DNA of 64,000 nucleotides. It comes from Amoebidium appalachense. Lineage: Eukaryota > Ichthyosporea. This document shows positions 27,883-39,611 of the stretch, piece after piece. The translations under genes and the position numbers were made by a program. Location: NCBI GenBank assembly GCA_963693365.1, contig CAVNZM010000007.1, positions 8,370,001 to 8,434,000 of the forward strand, written 5' to 3'. Under the pieces are notes generated by a model that was not told where the DNA came from, ran no database searches, and worked only from the letters and a program-made list of their open reading frames with translations. Each line of letters begins with the position of its first letter. The stretch's first letter is position 1.

Positions 27883-28335
27883 GGAAGGAGCAGGGGGGAG
27901 AGGGTGGGAGGGGGGGGGGGGGGGGGGGGGGGAGGGAGGGGGGAGAAGGATAGCGGGAAGGGAGAGTGTACAGGGGGGTGTGGCCGGTAGAGGTGGGTGG
28001 AGATACATCAGGGGGTGGCTTGATGGAGTGAAGGTGGGCGGAGAGGGAGATATGGCAGGGGGGTGGGGGTAGGAGAGGAGGGGGGCTGGGGATGGGGGGA
28101 GGGGAAGGGAAGAGAAGGACAGGAGAGGGTTATGTGTTGGTAGAGGGGAGGAGAAGCAGAGAAGAAGCGCGAACTGTGGGCGTGGTTCTGGGTGTGTGGG
28201 TATGGTTTTTTTGTTTTTTTGTTTTTTGGGGGGGGGGGGGGGAGGGGGGGGGGGGGTTGGCTTTGGTGGGTAGAATAGTCGATTAGGAGACATGTTTTGT
28301 GAAGGTTGCAGATGTTGCCACCACTTCGTGGTTAA

Positions 28336-28377
<42 letters not shown>

Positions 28378-28540
28378 CTCTCTCTCTCTTCCTCTCTCCC
28401 CCATCTCCCCCCCCCCCCCCCCCCCCCTCTTCTTTCCCTCCCTCCCTCCCTCCCCCTCCCCCTCCCCCTCCTTCTCTCTCCTCCTCTCCCTCCCACCCCT
28501 CCTCCCCCCTGCCCCTACCCCACCCACCCACCCTTTCTCC

Positions 28541-28574
<34 letters not shown>

Positions 28575-29831
28575 CCCCCCGGCCCTCGGTCAACGGGCCT
28601 AACCCCTGTGGTGTCACAGGATGTGGACGATGAAGATGAGATCGAGGATTTCACGATCAAGCCCACTGATAACCTGATTTTGGTTGGCCAATCAGAGGAA
28701 GAGGAATGCAGGGTGGAGGTCTACGTGTGGGAGGAAGGTAGGCATCGGGGGGGGGGGGGGGGGGGGGGGGGAGGGGAGGGGGGGGGAATGGATGGATGGA
28801 TGGGCCGAAATGGGATTGTGTGTGTCTGTGTCTGTGTCTGTGTGGGTGTAGGTGTGGGTGTGGGGGCGGGTGATGTGTGGGGTGGGTGCGGGTAGGTGTG
28901 TGGGTGGGTGGGCGTGCGTGTGTGCGTGCGTCTGTGTGAATTGTGTGTATTCTCCTGTACTACCTTCTGATCCGCCCTTCTTCAATCCCTCCCCTTGCCC
29001 CCACCGCCACCCCTCACCTCCTAGGCACACTACACACCTTTCTATCCTCTTTTTCCTTTCCAACCCCCCCCCCCCTTCCCCGCCCTTCCCCCCTACTTCC
29101 CTTTTACTATTTAGCACTACCCTAATAATTTCCTCCCCTTTCCTACAATTCCCTCTTCCCTCCCCGTCAACCCCGCCCATAACAACAACAACAACATCAA
29201 CAATAACGACAGCAAATAGTATTGGTAATAATAACCATAATCGTTAGAATAGTACTAATAATCCCTATTAATAGAAATAACGTTCACAAATATAAGACCT
29301 ATAATACTCACAACTTCTTAACCCCAGCTGAAGAAAATGTGTACGTACACCACGACATCTTAGTGGGTGCCGTGCCACTGTGTCTACAGTGGATGGACTT
29401 TGATAGGGGAGATGTCGCGACCCCAGGTAAGCCCCCCCCCCCCCCCCCCCCCCCCCCTTCGCCGGGTCCCTCCTCCCCCCCCCCCCCCCCCCCCCCTCCC
29501 TCCCCCCTTCCCCTCCCCCCACCCCCCCCCCCCCCCTGCCTGACCTCACACGGCCTTCCCGTGCATAAAGACCAGATAAAATGACAGAGACCCCCCCCCC
29601 CCCCGGCTCCTCCCCGAATCCAACATCCACAGTACTGACAGACGGATAAGCAAAGCGCCTAATCCCCCCCCCTCCCCCCACGCGCCCTCCTCTCCTCTCG
29701 GCCCTCATGAGAATGGGTCTTACTTATGATGCACGTTTTTTTGTGTGTGCTCCTTTCTTCTTCAACATCTGCATATTTTGTTTGTAACGGTTGTGAACGT
29801 ATACTTCGTAATCTGTAATAACAACTTCTAT

Positions 29832-29870
<39 letters not shown>

Positions 29871-30343
29871 TTCCCCCCGCGGATCAAAACGGGTGACCCA
29901 ACGAGATCAAATGAAGCAGCACCTGAGTTGTGTTTCGTTGACGAGATGAATGGGTCGAAACTCAAATATCGTGGATAACTTGGCCCCCCCCTGAGGATGG
30001 GCTCTGCTTATTATGCCCTTCATGTGGTTTACCCTAGGCACGGTGTTGTCTCTTGTAAATGCGTACTTCGTACTCTGTAACACATTCTAAATAACCCCCC
30101 CCCCCCCCCCCCCCCCTCTCTGCAGGCAATTTCGTAGCTGTAGGGAGCATTCTCCCTGTGATTGAGATCTGGAATTTGGATGTGGTGGATGGAATGGAGC
30201 CAGCATGCATTCTGGGCCAGGTGCCAGAAGATAGCACAGTCACCGGCAAGCAGAAAAAGAGCAAAAAGGGCAAGCAGGTACGTGTGTGTGTGGGGGGGGG
30301 TGTGTGGGTGTGTGGGTGTATGTGTGTGTGTGCGTGTGTGTGC

Positions 30344-30386
<43 letters not shown>

Positions 30387-31042
30387 GGTGGGTGGGCGGG
30401 TGGGTGGATGGCATGTTGGTGTGGGCGTGAGCACTAAGGGGTGGGGGGGGGGGGGGGGAGGAGGGGGTTGGGGGGTGAGGGGGGGCACTGGAGGGAGGGT
30501 GGGAGATTGGAAGGGGGTAGCGGGGGAGGGAGGGGGGAGGGACATGTGTGTCTGTTTTTTTTTGTAGAGGAGCAGGGTGCGGGGACAAGGGACCGGGGGG
30601 GGGGGAAGGGGGGGAGGGGCGGGGGGGGGGGAAGGGGTTGTCTGCTTAGATGCTGCCTGTGCTTTAGGGTGCATTCCTTCCCCGTCATTCTACAGAGAAC
30701 TGGTTTGACAAAAACAAAACCCTAATAGTTTTCTTCAGGTGTATACGTCCAACCCACCTTATAGGCAGGGTGTGTGATGTTTGGGAACATACATTTTTTC
30801 TCTGCAACTGAAATTCATATAAATTGAACACTACATCACATTGCCATTTGGCTTCGTGGTACTTTGGTAACTCGTATAGTATGTATATAGTGTGTGTATA
30901 ACATGTGCATAGTGTGTGTATGGTTTGTATGTGATGTATTGGTCGGGTGCGGCCTGCGCCGGCAGCAAAATGATGAGATCATGGATTCCCCTTCGTGGCA
31001 CTCTTCCACGACAAGAAGCATCTCTGATTGCATGCCACCCTC

Positions 31043-31082
<40 letters not shown>

Positions 31083-31259
31083 TTCGAAGGTTGGAACAAA
31101 AAAAATTGCTTGTTTTTCGTTATTGCATGTTGGTTGGGTTACCCTGACGGGGTGTTTGTTTACACAGAAAACAAAGGCAAAGGGTCCCGACCCAACAAAG
31201 ACACACACAGACGCCGTCATGGGCTTGTCGTGGAATAAGCCAAACAGGTGTGTGTGTGC

Positions 31260-31310
<51 letters not shown>

Positions 31311-31400
31311 TGCATTCGTGCATTCGTGAATTCGTGCATTCGTGTGTACGTGTATGTGGCCGTTTGTATGTGTGGCCGTTTGTATGTGTGCGTGCACAAT

Positions 31401-31474
<74 letters not shown>

Positions 31475-31886
31475 CTGTGCATGGGTGCACCCGTGCGCCT
31501 GTGCGCCTGTGCGCCTGTGCACAGGTGACCACCTGTTGGTGCCTGTATTCATGCATATTCCTGGGTCTATCCGTTCGTCTCCCGCACGTGACTGTATTTG
31601 GTGTGCAGGGGTATGCATGTGTCCATGCACGAGTGATGCGCGAGCACTTGCACAAGCGCGTGCTTGTCTGAGTGATCGCTAATGTGTCTTCATGGGGGGG
31701 GGGGGGGGGGGGGGGGGAGAAGGGGAGTATGTTCATTCGCAGGCATGTACATGGTGCCTAAACATGTCTTCAGGTAAAGAACGGGTTGATATTATTGGAG
31801 CACGTGTTTTTTCCTTTTGTAAGTTTGTTTCCCATACCCCCATACACACGTGACCCATCTATGCTTGTGTAGGATTCGAGGGTCGG

Positions 31887-31966
<80 letters not shown>

Positions 31967-32092
31967 CCTCCCTCTCTCTCTGTCCCCCCCCCCCCCCCCC
32001 CCCTCCCCCCTCCCTCCCTCCCTCCCTCCCTCCCTCCCTCCCTCCCTCCCTCCCTCCCTCTCCGCCTCCCCCTCCCCCCCCTCCCCCTCCCT

Positions 32093-32124
<32 letters not shown>

Positions 32125-33581
32125 TTTATGTATGGCTTGCATTCTGCATCGTGTTATCCGTTTGTTCTTGGGTACTTCGTACTTTTTGACGCATTCAACC
32201 CCCCCCCCCCCCCCCCCCCCCCTCTCTCTCGTCTCCCCCCCCCCCCCCTCCCCCCCCCCCTGGCCCATGGTTCCCCGTCCTCTTTCTCTCTCCGTCTCTC
32301 CCTCCCTCTTTTTTGGCAAGATGATTTGTGTGTGTATGGGGAGGGATGGGGGGGAGGGGAGAAGGGGGTTCAGATATCGTTTACGAGCAATGTATCTCGT
32401 CTGCTTCTCTTTTGTAGACATGCAAATCCAGACAAACCAACCATGCAATGGAAACGCAGTGATCAACACCTACCAATCCTGATTGGGTATTTCTAACCTT
32501 TTTTGGTGCGCAGGCACATTCTTGCCAGCTCCTCAGCAGACAAGACAGTCAAACTATGGGACTTGAACCGGGCAGAGTGTGTATGCAGCTTCACCCACCA
32601 TAAAGATAAGGTTGGTCCACTCCCCTCCCCCCCCCCCCCCCCAGGGGAATAGGTCGAAACTCGGGTACTGTGGATGACGTGGGCCCCCCCTGAGGATGGG
32701 CTCTGCTTATTATGCATACTCTTTATGTATGGCTTGCATTCTGCATCGTGTTATCCGTTTGTTCTTGTGTACTTCGTACTTTTTGACGCATTCAAACCCC
32801 CCCCCCCCCCCCCCCTCCCCCCACCCCACCCACCAGCCTTCCCCCCCCCCCCCCCCCCGGCCCCCGCCCCCGCCCCCTTGCCCCCCTTCTCCCAGCCTCC
32901 TTCGCTGCTCTTGTCCGTTCCCATTACTCCCCTTCCCCCCTGTCCGCCTTCCTTCCGCCCCTCTCCCGGCATGTCCTCGGTAAGTTAAACTTGGTAGTGC
33001 TTACTGCGTATAGAATCCCCCCCCCCCCCCCCCCCCCCCACCACCACCACCACCCACCCGCCACCCCTCCCCCCATTCACCCACCCACCCTTCCTCATTT
33101 TCATGCAAACCAACACAGACAGGAGCCCCACTTCCCAGCTCACTTGATCGTCACATTACACGAAGAAGCTGAAGAATATAGATTTATGCTCAGCCAGGAG
33201 CAAAGCCCCCCAACCCCCCTCCTCCCCTCCCCCTTCACACACACACACACACACACAGACCGTCCCTTTCTCACGTCCCCCCCCCCCCCCCCCCCCCCCC
33301 CTCCCTCCCCTCCCCTCCCCCCCTCCACCCCATATCTCGCCTTCTCATACACAATCCCCCCCCCCCCCCCCCCCCCCCCCCTTCCCCCTCCCTCGGGGTT
33401 CTTTTTGCCCTTCCCTCCCCCCCATTTCAATGCTCTTGCCCTCCCCCCTAGTATGGCCTCTGCTTATGATGCAAACTCCTGTGTGTGGTGTTTGCAATAT
33501 ACCCATTGTTTGTCTGTCATGAGTGTGTACTTTGCTTCTTGTGACACATTTTTAACCCCCCTCCCCTCCTCCCCCCTCCCC

Positions 33582-33612
<31 letters not shown>

Positions 33613-35173
33613 TTTCACCCATCATCTTTCCCACCCCCACCCTCTCCCTTTTTCTCATTTCTGCAGGTGCAAAGTGTAGCGTGGAGTGCAGTGGAGGCGA
33701 CTGTTCTTCTTACAGGGTCGTATGACCGGACTGTGTGTGTGTTTGACTCGAGGGCACCTGCCAGTGTGAGCACGTGGGCCATGGGCGCAGACACGGAGGC
33801 AGTCGCATGGAATACCTTCCACCCCGAGCAATTTGCTGTATGTCTCCCCCCGTCCCCCCCCCCCCCCCCCCCCCCCTTTCTTTCCTTCCCTCCCTCCTTC
33901 CCGGCCCCTCCCTCCGCTTTCTCTCGAGCTTTCTCGCACGCTCTCTTCCTCCCCGCCTTCCCCCCCCCCCCCCCCCCCCCCCACCACCACCACCAATCCC
34001 CCTTCCCCCTACTGCCCCCCCCCCCTCCCCCCCCCCCCAACGCACACACACACACACCCTTCCTCTCTCCCCCTCCCCCCCCTCCCCCCCCCCCCCCCCT
34101 CCCCCACACAAACACACACACACACACACCCTCTTCCTTCTTTCTCCCCTTTCCAGTCGATGCAGGGGCAGACACAAAATGGCTGAAGAAAAAGCTATGG
34201 ACATACCTTTTTTTTCTTTTGAATACCTTCGTTTTGCATCGCTTATGTTTGGGTGTATACCTCCTCTCAGTTTTATTTCTACGGCGGCATTTGCTTGATC
34301 TTGCTCACTTGCATTCGGGTTTAAAGGGAGGAAAATCCCCGGAGGGGGGAGGGATTTTTGGAGGGATGGGGGGAGAAGGGGAGAAGGGGGAGGGTGGGGG
34401 CGGGGGGCAAGGAGCAGGTGGGGGTGAAAATAGTCTCCGTCTTGCTGTCGGTGTGGCTTGTTGCATCATGGTGTTCTTGGTTGTTTATTCTTTTATCACG
34501 CTCTCGGGGGGGGGGGGGGGGGGGGAGGGGGGGAGGGGGGGGGCGGGGGGGGAACCTTGCTAGAGGTGTTGTGTCGGTCCATTGCTAATGTTTTGTTTTG
34601 CAGGTGTCGCTAGACACGGGTATGGTGGTGGGTTGTGATGCAAGAATGGCTGGGCAGACACTCTACACCATCCATGCACACGACAAGGCGGCATGCAGTC
34701 TGTCATTCAGGTGTGTGTGTGTGTGTGTGTGTGTATTTTGGGGGGGGGGGGGGGGAGGGAGGGGGGAGGTATGGGTGTTTGCTTTTTTTCTTCTTCTTTT
34801 TTTTGGGGGGTTAAAGGGGGTTGGGGGGTGGGGGGCGGGGTTGGTGGGTATGTAGGTGTGTGGGTATGTATGTAGGTGTTTGGGTAGGTGGGTGGGGTAG
34901 GGTGGGGGGAGCATACGGTTGCTGGTGTGTTGAGTAGATGCTTTGGTGGGTGACATGTGTGGGTGCTAAGCGTGTGTCCAATGTGTGTGTTTGACGAAGG
35001 GGGTGGAGAAGGGGGAGGGGGGGGGGGGAGGGGGGGCGAGGGGTAATGGGTTGTGTGCGAATTGTAGAGAGCCTTGCATGGTTCTGCCCACACAATGCAC
35101 ATGTCACCTGTGCAATATTCTGTTTGCCTTCTGTGGCGAAAACCGAATATTGTGTTGATTCTCCAGGTTGCAA

Positions 35174-35218
<45 letters not shown>

Positions 35219-35350
35219 ACATATACATCCAGGCGCAGGGGAACCCGTACACACTTTGCTTTCTTTTGTCTAACCCTCTCATGACTTGCATGCTAACTAC
35301 TCCATCCCTCTCACTTTCTCCCCCTCACACACACATACACACACGCGCGC

Positions 35351-35393
<43 letters not shown>

Positions 35394-35753
35394 CAACTTC
35401 ATTCCCGACTGCCTCGTGACGTCAGGGGCTGACAAGACGGTTAAGGTTTGGGACCTACAAGACAACAAGCCGGCAATAGCAATGGCAACAGAGTACAAGC
35501 TGGTAACCCCCCCCCCCCCCCCCCCCCCCCCCGGGTCCTCCCTGAGGATGGGCTCTGCTTATGACGCATACTGTGCACATGGCTGATGTTGCATACTTGA
35601 ATGTTTGCCTTTGCATGTGTCCTGCACCATGCTTCTCGTCGTGTATGCGTACTTCGTACCGTGTTCCGCATTCAACCCCCCCCCCCCCCCCCCCTCCCCT
35701 CCCCCCAGCCACCACCACCACCACCGCCACCAAAGCACCCGCTGCCGCCACCA

Positions 35754-35811
<58 letters not shown>

Positions 35812-36781
35812 GCGCGCACACACACACACACAGGTGCGCGCACACATATACACACATAAATGTGCTCTACTGCTTGTGTTTAGATGTTTCTCCCTGTGCA
35901 GTATACTGCATGCATCACATACCACTCATTTGGGATTAATTTTCTCCAAGCAATCGCCCCCTTCCCCCCCCCCCCCCCCCCCCCCCCACCACCACCACCA
36001 CACACACACGCACACACGCACACACGCACACCTACACAAACTCAACCGTACACAAACACACACATTATGGAGGGCCTATCTCTATATGCCTATCTCAATG
36101 CCCGGAGTACTGATTGCGTTATTACCTCACAGGGGCCCGTCTATGCCGTTGGATTCTCCCCAGACTCACCGTTGGTCGTCGCTGCCGGGGGTGGAAAAGG
36201 TGTGTATGTGTGTGTGCGTGTGTTGAGGGGGGGGGGGGGGGGGGGAGGGAGGGGGGAGGGGGGGGGGGGCAGGGAGGGGGGAGGGGGGGGGGGAGGGGTG
36301 CAAGAGTGTGCACATATGTTGGGTATGGCTGTGTGTGAGTGTGTCAGAGGTCGGTTGCGTTTTTAGGGCTTCATGCTCTCCCTTCAATAAATGTCGACAT
36401 CGTTGCAGGTGAAATGGGTGTTGTTTTCATGATGTTTGTTAAATATTCTGTCTGCACTATACGTACGGGTTTTTTGACTGTCAGAAGTATCTGTCAATGT
36501 CTTTTACACGCATCTGTGAGTGTGAGGGTGGGCAAGGGGGGAACGGGAAGTAGGGAAGAAGGAAACAGGGGGGTTGAATGAACGCAACCACTTGAGGTGA
36601 TATCACGTTCTTTGTTTGGTAACTTAACTGTGTTGTTTTGTTTGGTTTGTTTTTTTCATTTGCTGATGGGCAGGGGTGCTGTGTAACAGGAAAGTTGAAG
36701 GTGTGGGATTTGTCTGCAAATGCTGGTGTGGCTTCGCGCTTTGCCGACAGGATAAAGTCCCTCCAAAAACAGGTATCATAA

Positions 36782-36816
<35 letters not shown>

Positions 36817-36845
36817 CCCCGCCCGCCCCCTCCCCAAAAAAAAAG

Positions 36846-36897
<52 letters not shown>

Positions 36898-37251
36898 ACC
36901 ACCACCACCACCCTCCCATCCACTCACACTACACCCATCATGCCCGTTTGTGTGAAAGCCCCACGTCCACCACCACCACCTACAGCACGACTCCACCTCG
37001 AGACGTGTGTATATGACGGGACACAAAAGTTGGCATGCAAAATCAGGCGCAACGCTAAAGGACATTGGGTTTCACGGTCGATTCTTCTTTTTTTTTTGTT
37101 CGTACACTGAGGGGCATGTGCGTACTCAAATAGACATGCAAACAGACAACAACACGAAATGGTGCAGGAAAAGCCCAGAAATTTACACATTGTTACTCAC
37201 CTAGTTGACCTTTTGGCTGGCTATGGTGATCATACCACCATCACTAACCAA

Positions 37252-37288
<37 letters not shown>

Positions 37289-37493
37289 TTCGTCCCCCTC
37301 CCTCTCCCTCTGTGTCCCCCGGGTGCCCACACCCACGCTTACACGCACAACACACGCACAACACACACACACACACATCCTCCTCTCTCTCTCTCTCTCT
37401 CTCTGTCTGTCTGTGTGTGTCTCTCTCTCTGAGACTCCCTCTCTCTTTCTCTCTCTCTCTCTCTCTCTTGAGCTCGCTCTCCCCCTCTCATGT

Positions 37494-37569
<76 letters not shown>

Positions 37570-37604
37570 CTGCCACTGCAGGCACAGCAGCAATGGAGGA
37601 CTAA
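25063..37604 (+). CDS. PWP1: PWP1-type WD40 ribosome-biogenesis protein (14 exons)
   Basis: Periodic tryptophan protein 1 is a nucleolar WD40 protein needed for ribosome assembly. Exons: 25063-25163, 26223-26422, 27150-27232, 28620-28737, 29328-29426, 30126-30277, 31168-31247, 32514-32610, 33667-33837, 34604-34710, 35394-35502, 36133-36201, 36674-36772, 37569-37604. They give 506 aa with every junction in phase, against about 500 in animals. Family hallmarks are a short N-terminal block (CLEWVRRGVA), an acidic/Lys-rich region (residues 55-100), SNDQDPYITVK, VYVHHDILVGAVPL, VIEIWNLDVVD, then WD40 blades ending in VKLWDL, VCVFDSR, VKVWDL and LKVWDL. Exon 12 must use the second GT (donor at 36202) to keep frame. 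Introns are 0.47-1.39 kb, full of microsatellites and copies of a C-tailed repeat. Confidence 0.95.
25991..26083. repeat. (CA)n in PWP1 intron 1
   Basis: Pure CA run in the 3' part of intron 1. The actual acceptor is about 140 bp downstream at 26222. Confidence 0.95.
26423..26495 (+). repeat. (GT)n that begins at a splice donor
   Basis: PWP1 exon 2 ends at 26422 and the intron opens with an almost pure GT run of about 33 units, so the donor dinucleotide is the first repeat unit. Any of many registers could serve as donor, but only the first keeps the known family sequence and phase. Confidence 0.85.
27444..27587 (+). repeat. C-tailed dispersed repeat, copy A (PWP1 intron 3)
   Basis: 144 bp starting GGGCCCTCCCTGAGGATGGG and ending GCATTCAAC, directly followed by poly-C. 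Only three substitutions separate it from copy G (35533-35676). Sense orientation. Confidence 0.9.
29698..29833 (+). repeat. C-tailed dispersed repeat, copy B (PWP1 intron 5)
   Basis: A diverged copy: GAGAATGGGTCTTACTTATGA at the 5' side, TATACTTCGTAATCTGTAA near the 3' side, ending in poly-C at 29834-29870. Sense orientation. Confidence 0.75.
29917..30094 (+). repeat. C-tailed dispersed repeat, copy C (PWP1 intron 5)
   Basis: One of the longest copies. A 5' module (CTGAGTTGTGTTTCGTTGAC, GGGTCGAAACTC) precedes CTGAGGATGGGCTCTGCTTA and TGCGTACTTCGTACTCTGT. Its poly-C tail (30095-30116) runs straight into TCTCTGCAG, the acceptor of exon 6, so the tail forms the polypyrimidine tract. Confidence 0.85.
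32123..32200 (+). repeat. C-tailed dispersed repeat, copy E (5'-truncated, PWP1 intron 7)
   Basis: Only the 3' half is present (TTTATGTATGGCTTGCATTC to GACGCATTCAAC), nearly identical to the same part of copy D, followed by poly-C. It is preceded directly by another poly-C tract. Confidence 0.85.
32647..32796 (+). repeat. C-tailed dispersed repeat, copy D (PWP1 intron 8)
   Basis: Contains the 5' module (AGGTCGAAACTCGGGTACTG) found in copy C, then TGAGGATGGGCTCTGCTTAT, and ends GACGCATTCAAA before poly-C. It begins about 35 bp after the intron donor (32611). Confidence 0.9.
33447..33555 (+). repeat. C-tailed dispersed repeat, copy F (PWP1 intron 8)
   Basis: A diverged copy (TATGGCCTCTGCTTATGATG ... 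GTGTACTTTGCTTCTTGTG) ending ACACATTTTTAAC and poly-C. Sense orientation. Confidence 0.8.
35533..35676 (+). repeat. C-tailed dispersed repeat, copy G (PWP1 intron 11)
   Basis: 144 bp, three differences from copy A 8 kb upstream. It starts about 30 bp after the intron 11 donor (35503), separated from it only by poly-C, and is followed by poly-C. Confidence 0.92.
37496..37568. repeat. (CA)n that ends at the last PWP1 splice acceptor
   Basis: A CA run of about 34 units whose last bases CAG form the acceptor of exon 14 (37569). No separate polypyrimidine tract is visible between the repeat and the exon. Confidence 0.85.
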
Positions 37605-38074
37605 AGAACCGATCAGGGCCGCCCGAAAAGGGAACTCAGGTGGTGGGCTTCGTAGAGTTTTATTTACAGAATTCATGAGCTTACTTGGTGTGTGTGGCGG
37701 GGGGGGATGGGTGTTTGTGTGTGGGTGTTGGGGGGGGGGGGGGGAGGGGGGGGGGGGGGGGGGGGGGGGGCTTCGTGAGGTTGCCGTCTATCTATGAAAG
37801 TGCTATCAAAGACAAAGTTGGAAGACGATGTGACTGTACATATATGGACACTATGTTCTCCTTTGAGTGATTTTTGCGTGTAGGTTTTCGGGTTTTAACT
37901 TTCCTACACTATATGCAGAAAAAAATGATATTATAAATTAAATGCACGAGGAAAGGATCGATATTAGTACGATTAGTTCTTTTGTGTAGTTGGTCCAACT
38001 TGGCGAGCAGTCAGACTCTGTGCATGTATGGTGCCAAATTACCATCCTGTTCGTCTGTATGTGTCCGGCGCCGG

Positions 38075-38080
<6 letters not shown>

Positions 38081-38113
<33 letters not shown>

Positions 38114-38240
38114 CTCTAATCATTTAGGGATGGGGCTGATAATGCAGTGGCTGTGGGTTTAAATTTGTTGAACTGTGGAGTGTGGAGTAGGGTAGATGAT
38201 AGATACATACCCCATGACCAACCTTTTGACCACAACAACC

Positions 38241-38313
<73 letters not shown>
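38081..38313. repeat. Poly-G (about 32) and poly-C (71) tracts 130 bp apart
   Basis: Poly-G at about 38081-38112 and an uninterrupted run of 71 C at 38243-38313, the longest homopolymer in the window. They are complementary and could pair or form G-quadruplex/i-motif structures. The rest of 37605-38470 is the 3' flank of PWP1 and shows no gene. Confidence 0.92.
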
Positions 38314-38475
38314 ACGGGCGTCGTGTAGAGCACACCCCAAGTCGTACATAACCTTATTCGTCTTATTTCTTTTTTCTGCCTCTTATGTGTCGTGTAGGAA
38401 AAATGTATAGATTGCGAAACACGTAGTGAGCCCAACCTCGTCGAATCTTGAAAAAACGGAAGAATTCAATCATAC

Positions 38476-38739
38476 ATGGCAGAGCTATCGATAATCGATA
38501 TCGAAAAGGCCTGGTGCCTGATTCCGACTGTCATAACAAAACGAAGCAGCGTTGACCGTTGGCTTCCCAAATATACCTGGCGAACGCCTGTGTATAAAAG
38601 TTTATGGACATATATATTCAAAAAAGAGGAAAAGGAGCATACACACAAGAAGTTTTTCAGAAGTTTTGGGCTGAAAGCAACTCGTAAAGATTTTCCGCGT
38701 TGCAAGCTGGCAACTTGCAACGCCGCTGTATCCGCGTGA
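38476..38739 (+). CDS. Small hypothetical ORF
   Basis: 87 codons from ATG at 38476, a non-repetitive basic product with no recognised family, signal peptide or membrane segment. Two CCAAT boxes (38884, 38911) lie downstream of it. It could be chance or a 5' segment of something else. It is listed because it is not repeat-derived. Confidence 0.2.
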   Translation: MAELSIIDIEKAWCLIPTVITKRSSVDRWLPKYTWRTPVYKSLWTYIFKKEEKEHTHKKFFRSFGLKATRKDFPRCKLATCNAAVSA

Positions 38740-39611
38740 ACGCGCACGTGTGCTTTTTTATGTCAAGGTCTTACATGAAAGAATGTAAAGATTGCCCAAT
38801 AAGGCCACCGATAGCCAAATATGGTTTATGGCGGTCAAAACATAGCGAATCAAAATCGAGATTCACACTAAGCCTCTTGGCAGCCAATTGCGTTTTGTCA
38901 CAACGCCCAACCAATCAGCAGGCATTTGATTCATTTAGCATGCATAGCGGGCCGCGGCATGCATGCAGTGCATGTCGACCGGGCCCGGCACAGCACAATG
39001 AGCAGAGGTCTACTTAACTATGTACAAGAGTGGGAGTCCTATGTTTGGTGCTGGTTTTTATGTATGCATTCTAACGAAGATTTAGGGTAGGTGTTATGAT
39101 GTCTGGATAGAAGCATGAGTATACGAAGCACCAGACAAAGTTCCCGTGTGTAGTGGTTTTCTTTCGTCAAGTATAGTCTAGTAGAGTGTTTTGGATGGGT
39201 TTAACAAATCTCCATTGTTCATCTAGTTGGGCAAAGGCTGCTGCGCTTTGTTAAGCTGTCCAGCTATAAGCTAGACAAGTTCATCTGCGGCGAAACTATG
39301 CGTGAAGTACCCTGAATCTGAAAACACACATCGTAAGTCATTGTAGGGCTGCACATTTGCACGCCACTGTTCATGAAGCCCCACCTAGCTTGATTACGGT
39401 AGCCTGCATGTGGGGTCTGGCTTTTACTCAATCGAATGTCTAGTCTTACGAGTCGCCAACCATATTTTCGAGGGTCGATAATAACACGTTGTACAGCCAT
39501 CTGCTCGGAATTTCTTTTTGCATCTGAGACGCCTAGAGACATTGCTTTACACACTATATTCACACATCACTCCGATACTGTAAACCGCAAGTTCCTTTTA
39601 CTAATTTAAAG
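38740..39611. other. 5' flank of the GPI-type protein gene
   Basis: Unique sequence. CCAAT boxes at 38884-38888 and 38911-38915 resemble those of the secreted paralogues but lie about 700 bp from the ATG, so a 5' UTR intron is possible. No TATA box is certain. Confidence 0.35.

Noticed and set aside
27739-28617. 292-codon minus-strand frame
   Set aside because: It is antisense to PWP1 intron 3 and dominated by poly-G/poly-C translation.
31248-31682. Val/Cys-rich open frames in PWP1 intron 7
   Set aside because: Translations of (GT)n following the donor. The family sequence resumes at 32514.
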